Positions 1 through 9,316 of a stretch of 42,321 bases of DNA are shown here, piece by piece. The position numbers and the translations under genes are program-made. A model generated the notes under the pieces. It worked only from the letters and a program-made list of their open reading frames with translations, searched no databases and was not told the origin of the DNA. How positions within the stretch are numbered: position 1 is the stretch's first letter; the number at the start of each line of letters is the position of its first letter. This DNA is from Amoebophilaceae bacterium (GTDB lineage Bacteria; Bacteroidota; Bacteroidia; Cytophagales; Amoebophilaceae), in contig JAIETQ010000042.1 in NCBI GenBank assembly GCA_019744995.1, positions 1 through 42,321 of the forward strand, read 5' to 3'.

Positions 1-212
1 CAATAGCTGGCTCTGATCAGATTTTTTTACAAATTTTTTTAGGCGCTTTTTGTTCCAGTCGCGTAAAGGCATTTTTTTTATATTTTATTACAAACGCCTT
101 TTCTTTGAGTAGCGGGTTGTTTCTGGTTTTTAACTAAATAAATCATCAAATAAAAAATGCCTTTTTTTTGGTCGCAAAAAAAAAGAAGGAAGCCTCGCCG
201 GCAGGCGACCTA
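1..212. repeat. Dispersed modular palindromic repeat (partial, cut by window start)
   Basis: 'tctgatcagatttttttacaaatttttttaggcgctttttgttccagtcgcgtaaaggcatttttttta' closely matches 10045-10113. The 'cctcgccggcaggcgacct' module recurs near 19838. Confidence 0.75.
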
Positions 213-219
213 CGATCCG

Positions 220-2223
220 CTATTTATTTCCGATACCCTCCCACAACTCAGCAGCTATATGAGGCGCAAAGGGTTCTAAAAGTAATATAAAACGGGTTAC
301 AATAGCTTTTTCTACATTTTTATGCACAGAAAGCTTATTGAACCCCTTCATTAAACTATTTATTGCCCTGCTAAAAGAAGATTTTTCAATAGCTGCACTT
401 ACTTTTTTAATCATTTGATCGATGATGGCATAAGCAGCTGCTTGATCTACAGCCGAAGTAGTCCCCCATCCATGTTTTGCATCTTGTACAAACGCCCATA
501 CCCTATTTAAAAAACCGTAACAGCTTTCTATGCCAGCCCAATCCCATGGTTTAGCTTCTTCTAATGGAGCTAAACAGAGGAGATACAAACGCAACGCATC
601 GGCTCCATATTGAGCTATAACGCTATCTAGATTGATGACATTGTAGTTGTACCAGGCGGATTCATCTTGAATCATATTTTGGTAGAATAATTTTAAAAAA
701 GGTTCTTGAGTAGCAATATGCCCCAAATCATACAACACTTTTGTCAAGAATCGCGCATAAATCAAATGTGCTGTTGTCTCTTCTGCTCCCCCTATATATA
801 GATAATGATCTACTGCTTGCCAATAGGTGGCTTGTGGTTTACCTACAAAAACTTTAGCGTTATGCGGATCCATCTGGCGCAAAAAATACCAGCTAGCCGC
901 TGCCCATGCGGGCATTTGATGTCTACCTTCGGATAAAACCAATGGCCCACCCAAAACAGGATCACTCAACTTATCATAGATGACATGTTTGCCAATATTT
1001 CTTTTGATAAGTTCATGCATGATTCTTTCAGCAGCCATTTCTGGAGATAAACCATTAAGAAATCTAGAATTAATCATGACCCCCTCACGCTTTTCATAAG
1101 GTCCTTCCTCTAATAATAGTTCACTGGCTATAACAGGAACAGACAATAGTTCAAAAAATTGCGCAAATACGTAATCTTGGCTACGATGTGCAGGCACGCC
1201 CATAATAGCTGCTGTGCCATAGTTAGGCAGCACATAATCAACTATCCAAATAGGAAGCGGAGCGCCTGTAAAAGGGTGAATTACACAGGAATTGGCAAAT
1301 ATCCCACTTACCGAAGAAGGGGTTAACATATCCCCGCGATCTTTCTTATTTTTCGCTTGGTTAATGTAGTCAAGCAAGGTAGGATCACCCGTTTGTGCGG
1401 CTATATAACTTGCCCAATAATGTTCTGGGGCTATTGCAATAAAACAAGCGCCAAATATAGTTTCTGGCCGTGTAGTAAATATGGTAATAGACTGACTAGA
1501 TTGCCCTTGTATCCTAAAAGTAATCTCTGCTCCAGGAGAAAAACCCATCCCATTACGCTGCATTGCTTTGGTCGAAAGTGGCCAATCTAGCTTTTCTACC
1601 TCTTCTATCAGTCGCTTTGCATAAGCAGTGATTCTTAAACGCACTACCCCCTCCTTAAGGTAGGCCAATCGATAGTGCAATAGTTTCTCTTGCTGTGCCG
1701 AAGGTGAATAACTACTCCATTCTTCTGCAGAAAAAATAGGGGTGTATAGATCAGATGCGCCATTTATGTTGCTATTACCCTCCTTAGCAAATGCTTCTAT
1801 CAAAGTAGCTATAGGTTCTGCTTTTTGGGTGGCCTGGTTATACCAAGCATGAAACAGTTGTAAAAATATCCATTGTGTCCACTTATAATAGGTGGGTTCA
1901 CTGGTATTTATGGCGCTTGCTCCATCAACAGCCAAACCTACTTGCTGGAGTTGTTCGATATATTTTTCCCTATGCATGCCATCAAATCCTATGGGGTTCA
2001 TCACATGGTATCCCTTCTGTTTATAATAACGTGCTAGGATATCCGACGCGATGTAGCCCATATAGTGGCCTAGGTGAAGTGCTCTTCCTGAAACATCAGG
2101 AAGCCTGTTCAATATATAATATTTAGGTGCATGTTTAGCTGTTTTATACTGCAGCGTTTCTTTTTGCACCTTCCATATTTGTTGCCACTTCTTTTCTATT
2201 AAAATAAAATTATAAGGTTGCAT
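220..2223 (-). CDS. Leucyl-tRNA synthetase-like protein, degenerate or truncated (LeuRS paralogue)
   Basis: HLGH (HIGH motif), YYKWTQWIFLQLF, TTRPETIFG and GTAAIMGVPAHRSQD editing-domain signatures and YIGGAEETTAHLIYARF are LeuRS-like. No KMSKS; ends shortly after LLEPFAPHIAAELW, so it lacks the normal C-terminal domain. Stop TAG. Confidence 0.85.
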   Translation of the reverse strand: MQPYNFILIEKKWQQIWKVQKETLQYKTAKHAPKYYILNRLPDVSGRALHLGHYMGYIASDILARYYKQKGYHVMNPIGFDGMHREKYIEQLQQVGLAVDGASAINTSEPTYYKWTQWIFLQLFHAWYNQATQKAEPIATLIEAFAKEGNSNINGASDLYTPIFSAEEWSSYSPSAQQEKLLHYRLAYLKEGVVRLRITAYAKRLIEEVEKLDWPLSTKAMQRNGMGFSPGAEITFRIQGQSSQSITIFTTRPETIFGACFIAIAPEHYWASYIAAQTGDPTLLDYINQAKNKKDRGDMLTPSSVSGIFANSCVIHPFTGAPLPIWIVDYVLPNYGTAAIMGVPAHRSQDYVFAQFFELLSVPVIASELLLEEGPYEKREGVMINSRFLNGLSPEMAAERIMHELIKRNIGKHVIYDKLSDPVLGGPLVLSEGRHQMPAWAAASWYFLRQMDPHNAKVFVGKPQATYWQAVDHYLYIGGAEETTAHLIYARFLTKVLYDLGHIATQEPFLKLFYQNMIQDESAWYNYNVINLDSVIAQYGADALRLYLLCLAPLEEAKPWDWAGIESCYGFLNRVWAFVQDAKHGWGTTSAVDQAAAYAIIDQMIKKVSAAIEKSSFSRAINSLMKGFNKLSVHKNVEKAIVTRFILLLEPFAPHIAAELWEGIGNK

Positions 2224-2540
2224 GTTTAATTTTTGTCAGTAAAATTGGTTAGAAAAAAACCATAAGATTATTACTAACACACAAATTCAATCTATTGAAT
2301 ACAAAACTCAGGGTAAGTAGCAATAGGCACAAGGAAGACATACTACACTATTTTTACATACCATCTAGAATACACGACATATTAAACACAATGACACATA
2401 AATGTACTATTTTTTATCTATATGTACAAAAAACAGAGCTGTTTTATAAATATGATCTAAACCATAAATTATTTCCTTATTTTTAGTACAATAAGCTTAT
2501 TTCTATGTTGTCGATTATATTTTACCTTTAACTACTTCGA

Positions 2541-5339
2541 ATGTATTTTCCATTAAATCTAAATGCTTTTACTATAAATATAGTCTTTTTATTGCTTTGG
2601 TGTTCTTCATTTTCTATTTGTGCAGCAAGTGATACGATGCAAAAAATAGAAACCCCTCACTTTAGTATAGGGTTTAATAAAAGCATCACCCCTGTTGCGC
2701 AACGTGTAGCCAATACTTTAGAAACCCTCTATGGGCCAGTATCTAGGACACTGGGTTTACCTCCTCGCCATACGCGCTTGCTATTAAATAACCTATCTGC
2801 CCATATAAATGGAGGTTTTTCTCCTATGCCACGGCATATTGAATGTTATACCTTGTATACATCAGATCCTCATTTTATTGGTCATAGTGATTGGTTAAGC
2901 GTTTTGTGTATACATGAATTTAGGCATGCAGTTCAATATAACGTGCAATACTATAGCCTCCCTCTTTTACTGAGACCCTCCTGTTTTTTTACAGGCATAG
3001 CTGGTTTTATGGGGGTACCTCGTTTTTTTAGTGAAGGAGATGCTGTTGGCATGGAAACAGCGCTTTCTAAAAGTGGACGTGGGCGTTTACCTGGATGGTC
3101 AAAATTATATAAAGTAAACCTACTAGAACGAAACTCAATTAGCCTGCCAACGCAACTGTTTGGTTCTTTCCGCTATCCCATACCTGGTGAATATCATACT
3201 GGTTATTACCTTACCAGCTATATCCGCAATAAATATGGGTCAAAGGCTATCCAATATGTTTATGCAAAGACCCTGCGCAGGGTACCTTACCTTGGATTTT
3301 ACAATGCCATAAGGGAGGCAACGGGCAAATCTCTTTTAACGCTATACAAGGAGATGAATCAAGAGCTATTGCTTAAATGGAAGCAGCAATTAGCAGGGTT
3401 AAAGATTACCCCTGCTGCGTTGGTTGTGGTAAAAAATAACCATACGGATCATTGTAGTTATAGTATACCCTATATAGATGACTCAGGCCATATTACAGCT
3501 TGGAAAAAGGGGATGGGTACCCGCGATCAGTTAGTACGGTTAAAACCTACAACTCCCCCTAAAAAGTTTTCCTTATCCGATGCGCTTTATTTTCAAGAAA
3601 AAAAGGTGATTTTTACACACCCCTCAATAAATGCTGCATCGGTTGCCATAGGCAGGGAATGTGCGGTTTGGTTAGAACCATGTATGCACCCTTGGCGAGG
3701 GAAACAAATCGATAAAGAAAAGCTTTATAGGATGCGCTTGCAATCTTATGATTTTAAACGCCATAAAAGGGTTACACTGGTAGGTAGCTGTAGATACAAT
3801 GCCATAGCTATAAGCCCCAATGGTAGCCAGTTGGTTGTGGTAGAGTCCAAAAATTGTGACCACCAGTTGGTTATTTTAGATAGACAAGATGGCAGCGTTA
3901 TAAAAAAAATAGACAACTCAGCTGGTGTTTATTATTTAACACCGAGCTGGTGTGATGAAGAACATATTGTAGTGGTACAAACAAAAAATCAACAAAACAG
4001 TATAGCACGCATTCATATCCCTACGGGTAAGGTAGAGCTACTCTTGCCTTATAGCGATGAACATAGAAATCACCCCCTATGGTATAATCAGAATTATCTA
4101 CTCTATAATAGCTCTATTAATGGTATAGATAACATCTATGCCATGCACCTACCCAGCCGAGATTGCTTTCAAGTAACCTCAAGGAAATATGGGGCTTACG
4201 TGGGTATGGTAGATGCAAGAACCAACCAACTGATCTTTAGTGATTATACAAAAAATGGCATGGCCATAGCCGTAATGGATTTTGATCCCTCGCTATGGAC
4301 ACCTTTAAAGGAGGTGGTTGATAGCTCATTACCTTATTATAAAACATCGGTAGACGAGGAAAATAATGGGGACATCTTAGATAAGGTTCCTGACCATCAG
4401 TACCCTATAACGCCCTATTCTTTTTGGAAAGATAGTCTAGGCCTTATCGGTGTAAAAATAACAGATCCAAACCCTATGGTTTTGGGAGGAACATTGATTC
4501 CTTTTGAAGTATTGAGTTTCCACCACAACTTAAAAATTACCCCTTACTTGTACTACAGGTTTGCTGATAAAAACATCACGCTACCGAACGATAAGTACAA
4601 GAGTAAATTCGGATTAACTATCAAATACTACAGTGGCTATCCGATTTTTGCTATCGATTTAGCTACTCGTAAGCTACCTAAGCATAAATGGTCGCATAAA
4701 ATGAATGTAGCCATTAAATTGCCTTATTATTTTACCCTAGGCTCTTCTGCTGGCAAATGTTCATTTTCAACCACTGCTTTGATGCAATCCGATCAAAAAG
4801 GGTTAGAGCTTAATTACATATTTAATATAAAAAATGCTTCCACACAAAGTGAACGGGACATACATGCACCTTGGAAACAAGATTTTACAATAAAAATTAC
4901 AAAACCTATCCTACATCAGGATGCGACCAAAACAAGCAACCTTCACCTAATAGGTCATCTATATTTACCGGGCATTCTTGCCCATCATTACTTGTATATC
5001 CATGCTCAACATAGCAGAAAAATTACTAGTAAAGATCCTAATCTTACCTACTATATTAAGCCATGCTATGGTTTACCGTTAGTTTATCCAGATATGAGTA
5101 TACCATTCATTTGGTTTCTAAAAAGGATTTATATGGAGGGTTATTTTTCTATTCAAACTATTCAAACTAATAATATATTCAATCAATTTGGAATCAAACT
5201 ATCGGCTCTACAGCATTTACTTTCTATTTCAGCAAGCTTTATTCAATTTCAACCTGCTTTAGATCTTTATTTTCATAAAAATAATTCCCATTCAAATTGG
5301 GAGTTTGGATGGGATATAACAGCAGGTATTCTACTGTAG
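2541..5339 (+). CDS. Secreted/surface protein with HExxH-type peptidase-like N-terminus and beta-propeller-like repeats
   Basis: N-terminal signal-like hydrophobic stretch; HEFRHAVQYN zinc-peptidase-like motif followed by FSEGDAVGMETAL; TolB/WD40-like strand repeats such as 'AISPNGSQLVVVESKNCDHQLVILDRQDG'. Confidence 0.6.
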   Translation: MYFPLNLNAFTINIVFLLLWCSSFSICAASDTMQKIETPHFSIGFNKSITPVAQRVANTLETLYGPVSRTLGLPPRHTRLLLNNLSAHINGGFSPMPRHIECYTLYTSDPHFIGHSDWLSVLCIHEFRHAVQYNVQYYSLPLLLRPSCFFTGIAGFMGVPRFFSEGDAVGMETALSKSGRGRLPGWSKLYKVNLLERNSISLPTQLFGSFRYPIPGEYHTGYYLTSYIRNKYGSKAIQYVYAKTLRRVPYLGFYNAIREATGKSLLTLYKEMNQELLLKWKQQLAGLKITPAALVVVKNNHTDHCSYSIPYIDDSGHITAWKKGMGTRDQLVRLKPTTPPKKFSLSDALYFQEKKVIFTHPSINAASVAIGRECAVWLEPCMHPWRGKQIDKEKLYRMRLQSYDFKRHKRVTLVGSCRYNAIAISPNGSQLVVVESKNCDHQLVILDRQDGSVIKKIDNSAGVYYLTPSWCDEEHIVVVQTKNQQNSIARIHIPTGKVELLLPYSDEHRNHPLWYNQNYLLYNSSINGIDNIYAMHLPSRDCFQVTSRKYGAYVGMVDARTNQLIFSDYTKNGMAIAVMDFDPSLWTPLKEVVDSSLPYYKTSVDEENNGDILDKVPDHQYPITPYSFWKDSLGLIGVKITDPNPMVLGGTLIPFEVLSFHHNLKITPYLYYRFADKNITLPNDKYKSKFGLTIKYYSGYPIFAIDLATRKLPKHKWSHKMNVAIKLPYYFTLGSSAGKCSFSTTALMQSDQKGLELNYIFNIKNASTQSERDIHAPWKQDFTIKITKPILHQDATKTSNLHLIGHLYLPGILAHHYLYIHAQHSRKITSKDPNLTYYIKPCYGLPLVYPDMSIPFIWFLKRIYMEGYFSIQTIQTNNIFNQFGIKLSALQHLLSISASFIQFQPALDLYFHKNNSHSNWEFGWDITAGILL

Positions 5340-5351
5340 TGATTTGGAATT

Positions 5352-6560
5352 TTATAGGTTTTTTAATGTCACTTCAATAGCATAAATCAAGTCTGCTATA
5401 TCCTCTATGCCACATGACATACGTATACCCCCTTCACTGATGCCAAAAGAGGCACGTTCTGCTTGTGTCATATTGCCATTAGACATTACCGTAGGGCAAG
5501 AAATCAAACTTTCTACAGCACCTAAATTCGCACCAAAACTCCATGGACGTCGTAAGTCTTTCATAAATTGTTTTCTTGCTGTGCCGTTTTTAACGGAAAA
5601 ATACAATATCCCCCCATACAATCCATGGCTATGCTGTTTATCGGCTAATTGTTTTTGAGGAAATGAAGGCAATCCTGGATAGCGCACCTCTTCTATTTTA
5701 GGATGTTGAACTAAAAAGTTAGCCAGCTGCTGTGCATTGTTACATTGTGCCACCAAACGCAATGGCATTGTTTTACTCGATTGCAAGGTAAGAAAGGCTA
5801 CCATGGGGCTCATTATACTGCCCAGTCTACTTCTAGCGCGGAAAATTTGATTATAATCTGCTATGGAGCTACAGGCTACGGCTCCTCCAATGGTCATATT
5901 ATGGCCATCATAGTATTTGGTGGTAGATTGGATGACTAAATCCACCCCAAATGTTAGGGGGCGAATGACTACTGGAGAGGCGAGTGTGCTATCACAGACA
6001 TGTTTAATGTTGTTTTTTTTTGCCAGTGCACTAACGGCAGCCAAATCGGTTAAATGTAGGGTAGGATTGGTAGGATATTCTGAAAAAATCAGTTTCGTAT
6101 GGGGTTGTATGGCTTCCTCTACTTCAGCGATATGGCTAAGGTCTACAAAAGAAAAGGCAACACCTAGTGGTCCAAAGGTGGCTTCTGCGACTTCCTTGGT
6201 GGTTCCATAGCAACCTTTGGCAAGGATGCAATGGTCCCCATGGCGTAAAAAAGTGGATAGGGTGGCTACAATAGCAGCCATGCCGGAATTGAAGCATAGG
6301 GCTGCTGTTGCCTCTTCTAGCTGTGCAATTTTTTTTTCTAGTACGGCAACGGTAGGATTAGCAGATCCTGAATAGGAGTGACCTTTTTGGAGGTAGGTTT
6401 CTACTGACTCTTGGACAAATACGGCGGATTGATACACGGGGGTCAAAATAGCGCCGGTATAGGGATCTGGATCTACACCAGCGTGTACAAACTGGGTGGA
6501 GGGATATAGATGGTCGCTAGCCCACTCATGGGTAGTAGCGGAAAGGGGTTGTTCTGCCAT
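5352..6560 (-). CDS. Cys/Met metabolism PLP-dependent enzyme (cystathionine gamma-synthase / methionine gamma-lyase family)
   Basis: TPVYQSAVFV, YSGSANPTVAVLEKKIAQLE, QSTTKYYDGHNMTIGGAV (PLP lysine) and C-terminal GGIRMSCGIEDIADLI motifs. Confidence 0.9.
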   Translation of the reverse strand: MAEQPLSATTHEWASDHLYPSTQFVHAGVDPDPYTGAILTPVYQSAVFVQESVETYLQKGHSYSGSANPTVAVLEKKIAQLEEATAALCFNSGMAAIVATLSTFLRHGDHCILAKGCYGTTKEVAEATFGPLGVAFSFVDLSHIAEVEEAIQPHTKLIFSEYPTNPTLHLTDLAAVSALAKKNNIKHVCDSTLASPVVIRPLTFGVDLVIQSTTKYYDGHNMTIGGAVACSSIADYNQIFRARSRLGSIMSPMVAFLTLQSSKTMPLRLVAQCNNAQQLANFLVQHPKIEEVRYPGLPSFPQKQLADKQHSHGLYGGILYFSVKNGTARKQFMKDLRRPWSFGANLGAVESLISCPTVMSNGNMTQAERASFGISEGGIRMSCGIEDIADLIYAIEVTLKNL

Positions 6561-6671
6561 ATTGATGTAATTACCTATAAGTGGTTTGAAAAATTATATT
6601 TTTTAATTAAATTCTTGGTATATGTCTCAGTATATGTTGGTATTAAGGGATCTATTTTACCTATCAGCCAT

Positions 6672-6980
6672 CGTATCTTTACCCATAAGTTGTAATTAGT
6701 TTGATTTTATTATTAAAGTATGTATGCATTTATTACTTGTATTCCTGTAAACGGCCTCGCTGGCCAGGCTCCATACTTATTGCGGCCAAAAAAAGTAAGC
6801 AAAACAAATGGGCACAAAGCATCCATACAGCTTCGTTGCCTACGGTGCTCAAATCCTCACATACACTCAGTATGCTCGGATTTTGCGCTCCTTGGCGCCT
6901 TGCTCTCTGGCGCTTATTGCCCCTTTGCAAAAACCCTATTGCTCCAGCACAAAAAGGCGCATAGCAACTTGGGTTAAATT
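6672..6980. repeat. Dispersed modular palindromic repeat
   Basis: Contains 'atctttacccataagttgtaatta' (shared with 19792-19816), 'tattcctgtaaacggcctcgctggccagg', 'gcggccaaaaaaagtaagcaaaa' (shared with ~9934-9957), 'ccctattgctccagcacaaaaaggcgc' (shared with 9961 and 31182 regions), and an internal hairpin caaatcctcacatac..gtatgctcggattttg. Confidence 0.7.
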
Positions 6981-7033
6981 TAACGAATTTTATAGAGATT
7001 AACGAGTTTGTGGTTGAGATTATGACAGGATAG

Positions 7034-7831
7034 GTGGATAGATTTATGGAGATAAAAAAAGCTGCTTTTATCGTTAAAAGATGGGAGCATGACACGATAG
7101 ATTCTACCCACACATGGGCTAAGTCCTATATCAGGGAGATGGTATCTCCAACCATACGACCGCATCATTGGCATTTAGTCACTGCTGAAGCACAAACCAA
7201 GGGGGTTGGGCAATATAGCAACCAGTGGACTTCTCCTTATGGGTATAATATCTATGCTACATGGATCATTCCATGGCCTAAATTAGAAAAAGATAAGTTA
7301 TGGAATATCACGCAAGTGGCTACCATCGCTGTGGCAGAAACGATGGAAGGTTATGGTTTTACCCCTCAAATTAAATGGATCAATGACTTGTTGCTGGATG
7401 GCAAAAAGTGTGGTGGTATTTTATGTGAGCATCGTATAGGCTCCTCTAATGGGGCATATGACTGGTTGCTGATGAGCGTAGGGGTGAATGTAAATATGAC
7501 CCAAGCGGATGGCTCTTTTATTGATCAACCATTTACTTCTTTATATATGGAAAGTGGGCAACGATGGGATCGGGAAATGGTTTTAATGGCGCTTCAAGCA
7601 AGGATTTTTTATCACTTGAAAAAATATATAGCCCATGGCTTTGGTTTTTTTTATGAGGCGTTGAATAAGCGATTGATCTTTATGAATGAGACCATAGGGG
7701 TAGAAAGTAAAAACACCCTATATAAGGGTGTTTTTAAGGGAATTACTGAAAAGGGAGCTATGATCTTACAGATCCAACCTGGTTTAGAAGAAAAGATTCT
7801 TTTTAGTGGTAGGATCGTTAAGGGGGTATAG
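7034..7831 (+). CDS. birA: Biotin--[acetyl-CoA-carboxylase] ligase
   Basis: TAEAQTKGVGQYSNQWTSPYGYNIYATWI, IKWINDLLLDGKKCGGILCE, GVNVNMT motifs of the BirA catalytic domain; no N-terminal HTH. Confidence 0.9.
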   Translation: MDRFMEIKKAAFIVKRWEHDTIDSTHTWAKSYIREMVSPTIRPHHWHLVTAEAQTKGVGQYSNQWTSPYGYNIYATWIIPWPKLEKDKLWNITQVATIAVAETMEGYGFTPQIKWINDLLLDGKKCGGILCEHRIGSSNGAYDWLLMSVGVNVNMTQADGSFIDQPFTSLYMESGQRWDREMVLMALQARIFYHLKKYIAHGFGFFYEALNKRLIFMNETIGVESKNTLYKGVFKGITEKGAMILQIQPGLEEKILFSGRIVKGV

Positions 7832-7841
7832 GGCTATCTTT

Positions 7842-8399
7842 TTATTTGGTTCGAGTAGTTTTCCAAGCAAGGGCATCTCTGTATACATTACGCATATAGA
7901 CTAGACAATCGACATGCTCCTCTAGGACTTGAGTAGCTTTATCATATTTATTATTCCCATGGACTAAATAATCTATTATACTAGCGTAAGCCAAAGGTTC
8001 CTTAAAAGCCAACGCTCTAAATGTTCCCGAGTGTTGTTCAATTGCAAAATGCTTAAAACGTTCTAAAAATTTTTTTCTTATTTGTTTATTAGAAACCTCT
8101 TCAGTGTTTGTTGGTTGCTCTTGATCAATAGCAGCAATTCCTTTTTCAAGAGCAGCCGTTAAGTCTTTAAGAGCCTCCTTTCCACTCATAGTTACTGCTA
8201 CTATAGAATCGCATTGACTATTACCATGCGTTCGAAAGAGTGCATATTTAGATTTAGGCATAAGGTTCTTCTGACAAGAAGCGTGTAAAGTACCCTTATG
8301 AGTGGCTGTGCAGTATCGAAGTTCTAACAAGTTTTCACGATCCATTTCTTGAAACGATCGCTTGCATACGTAACATTGTTGATCAAGATTTTTCTCCAC
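7842..8399 (-). CDS. Cys/His-rich hypothetical protein, RING-like zinc-binding motif
   Basis: CYVC-x17-CTATHKGTLHASC pattern; GTG start at 8399. The upstream ORF 8383-8565 in another frame looks like its leader. Confidence 0.5.
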   Translation of the reverse strand: MEKNLDQQCYVCKRSFQEMDRENLLELRYCTATHKGTLHASCQKNLMPKSKYALFRTHGNSQCDSIVAVTMSGKEALKDLTAALEKGIAAIDQEQPTNTEEVSNKQIRKKFLERFKHFAIEQHSGTFRALAFKEPLAYASIIDYLVHGNNKYDKATQVLEEHVDCLVYMRNVYRDALAWKTTRTK

Positions 8400-8565
8400 T
8401 CAAGGCAGCTAAACCAAAACAGGAGACCATAGAACGAAATAGCTGTAATGGGTTAGAAACTTTAAATTTTTTATCAGCTTTTAAACTGCTTTTTAATATA
8501 CTTTTAGGCATAAATGTTAAAAATAAATGATTTAAATGGTTTAAATAATAAGTATAATCGCTCAA
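8383..8565 (-). pseudogene. Possible frameshifted lipoprotein-leader fragment of the 7842-8399 gene
   Basis: ORF ends FRSMVSCFGLAALSGEKS* (lipobox-like Cys) and overlaps the next ORF in a different frame over an A5 run. Confidence 0.35.
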
Positions 8566-8633
8566 CGCTTTACGCTTTCACCTATTTGTAAGGTAATTAA
8601 AAAAAGGACAAGAACAAATGGATAGCAATAAGA

Positions 8634-8978
8634 CTAGGCTACCTTTCTAACTACAGCCTCAAATGCCTCTGGATGGTTCATGGCAAGATCTGCCAATACC
8701 TTCCTGTTGATATCCAAGTTAGCTTCCAAAAGCTTACCCATAAACTGCGCATAGGAAATACCATGCATGCGCGCAGCTGCATTGATGCGCTGTATCCATA
8801 AGGATCTTATGACTCTTTTTTTTGTTCTGCGGTCCCTATAGGCATATAAAAGCCCTTTTTCGACCGCATTTTTGGCTACGGTCCAAACATTTTTTCTTTT
8901 GCCCCAATACCCCTTAGCTAATTTTAATATACGTTTTTTACGTGCTCTTGAGGCTACTGCATTAACTGATCTTGGCAT
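8634..8978 (-). CDS. rplT: 50S ribosomal protein L20
   Basis: [51 protein letters not shown] is diagnostic. Confidence 0.98.
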   Translation of the reverse strand: MPRSVNAVASRARKKRILKLAKGYWGKRKNVWTVAKNAVEKGLLYAYRDRRTKKRVIRSLWIQRINAAARMHGISYAQFMGKLLEANLDINRKVLADLAMNHPEAFEAVVRKVA

Positions 8979-9193
8979 TTTATTATTCTATTATGAGTTT
9001 TTAACAGTAGACGAACTTTTGGCGCATTAGACGGATGCACAAGGGTGCTATGGGTAAGCTTCCTTTTTTGCTTAGTAGTTTTAATACTTTTAGCTAAACA
9101 GTGCCTTTTAAAGGCAAACCAACGTTTAATTTTACCAGTACCGGTTAGTTGAAATCTTTTTTTTGCACCAGCATGTGTTTTAACTTTTGGCAT
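8954..9193 (-). CDS. rpmI: 50S ribosomal protein L35
   Basis: [24 protein letters not shown]...; start trimmed from 9247 to the canonical MPKVK; 3' end overlaps the rplT start. Confidence 0.95.
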   Translation of the reverse strand: MPKVKTHAGAKKRFQLTGTGKIKRWFAFKRHCLAKSIKTTKQKRKLTHSTLVHPSNAPKVRLLLKTHNRIIKCQDQLMQ

Positions 9194-9316
9194 ATTACTT
9201 TCTTTTATAGTTTTATATACTACCCACGGGGTATCCACTAGATGCAATTTAATAAAAATTACAACAATTTAATAATTCCCCTTTATCTTTTAACCGATTA
9301 ACGGCTAAAAAACTTA

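Noticed and set aside
1357-2126. Antisense ORFs 1357-1590 and 1875-2126
   Set aside because: Lie fully inside the LeuRS-like CDS on the opposite strand, with no recognisable domains.
2224-2540. Possible small gene 2295-2486
   Set aside because: AT-rich 63-aa ORF without homology signature or convincing ribosome-binding site; probably intergenic.
6701-7174. Small ORFs 6701-6964, 6720-6977, 6733-7113, 6808-7002, 6980-7174
   Set aside because: Cover a repeat island in several frames at once and overlap the birA start; no protein signature.
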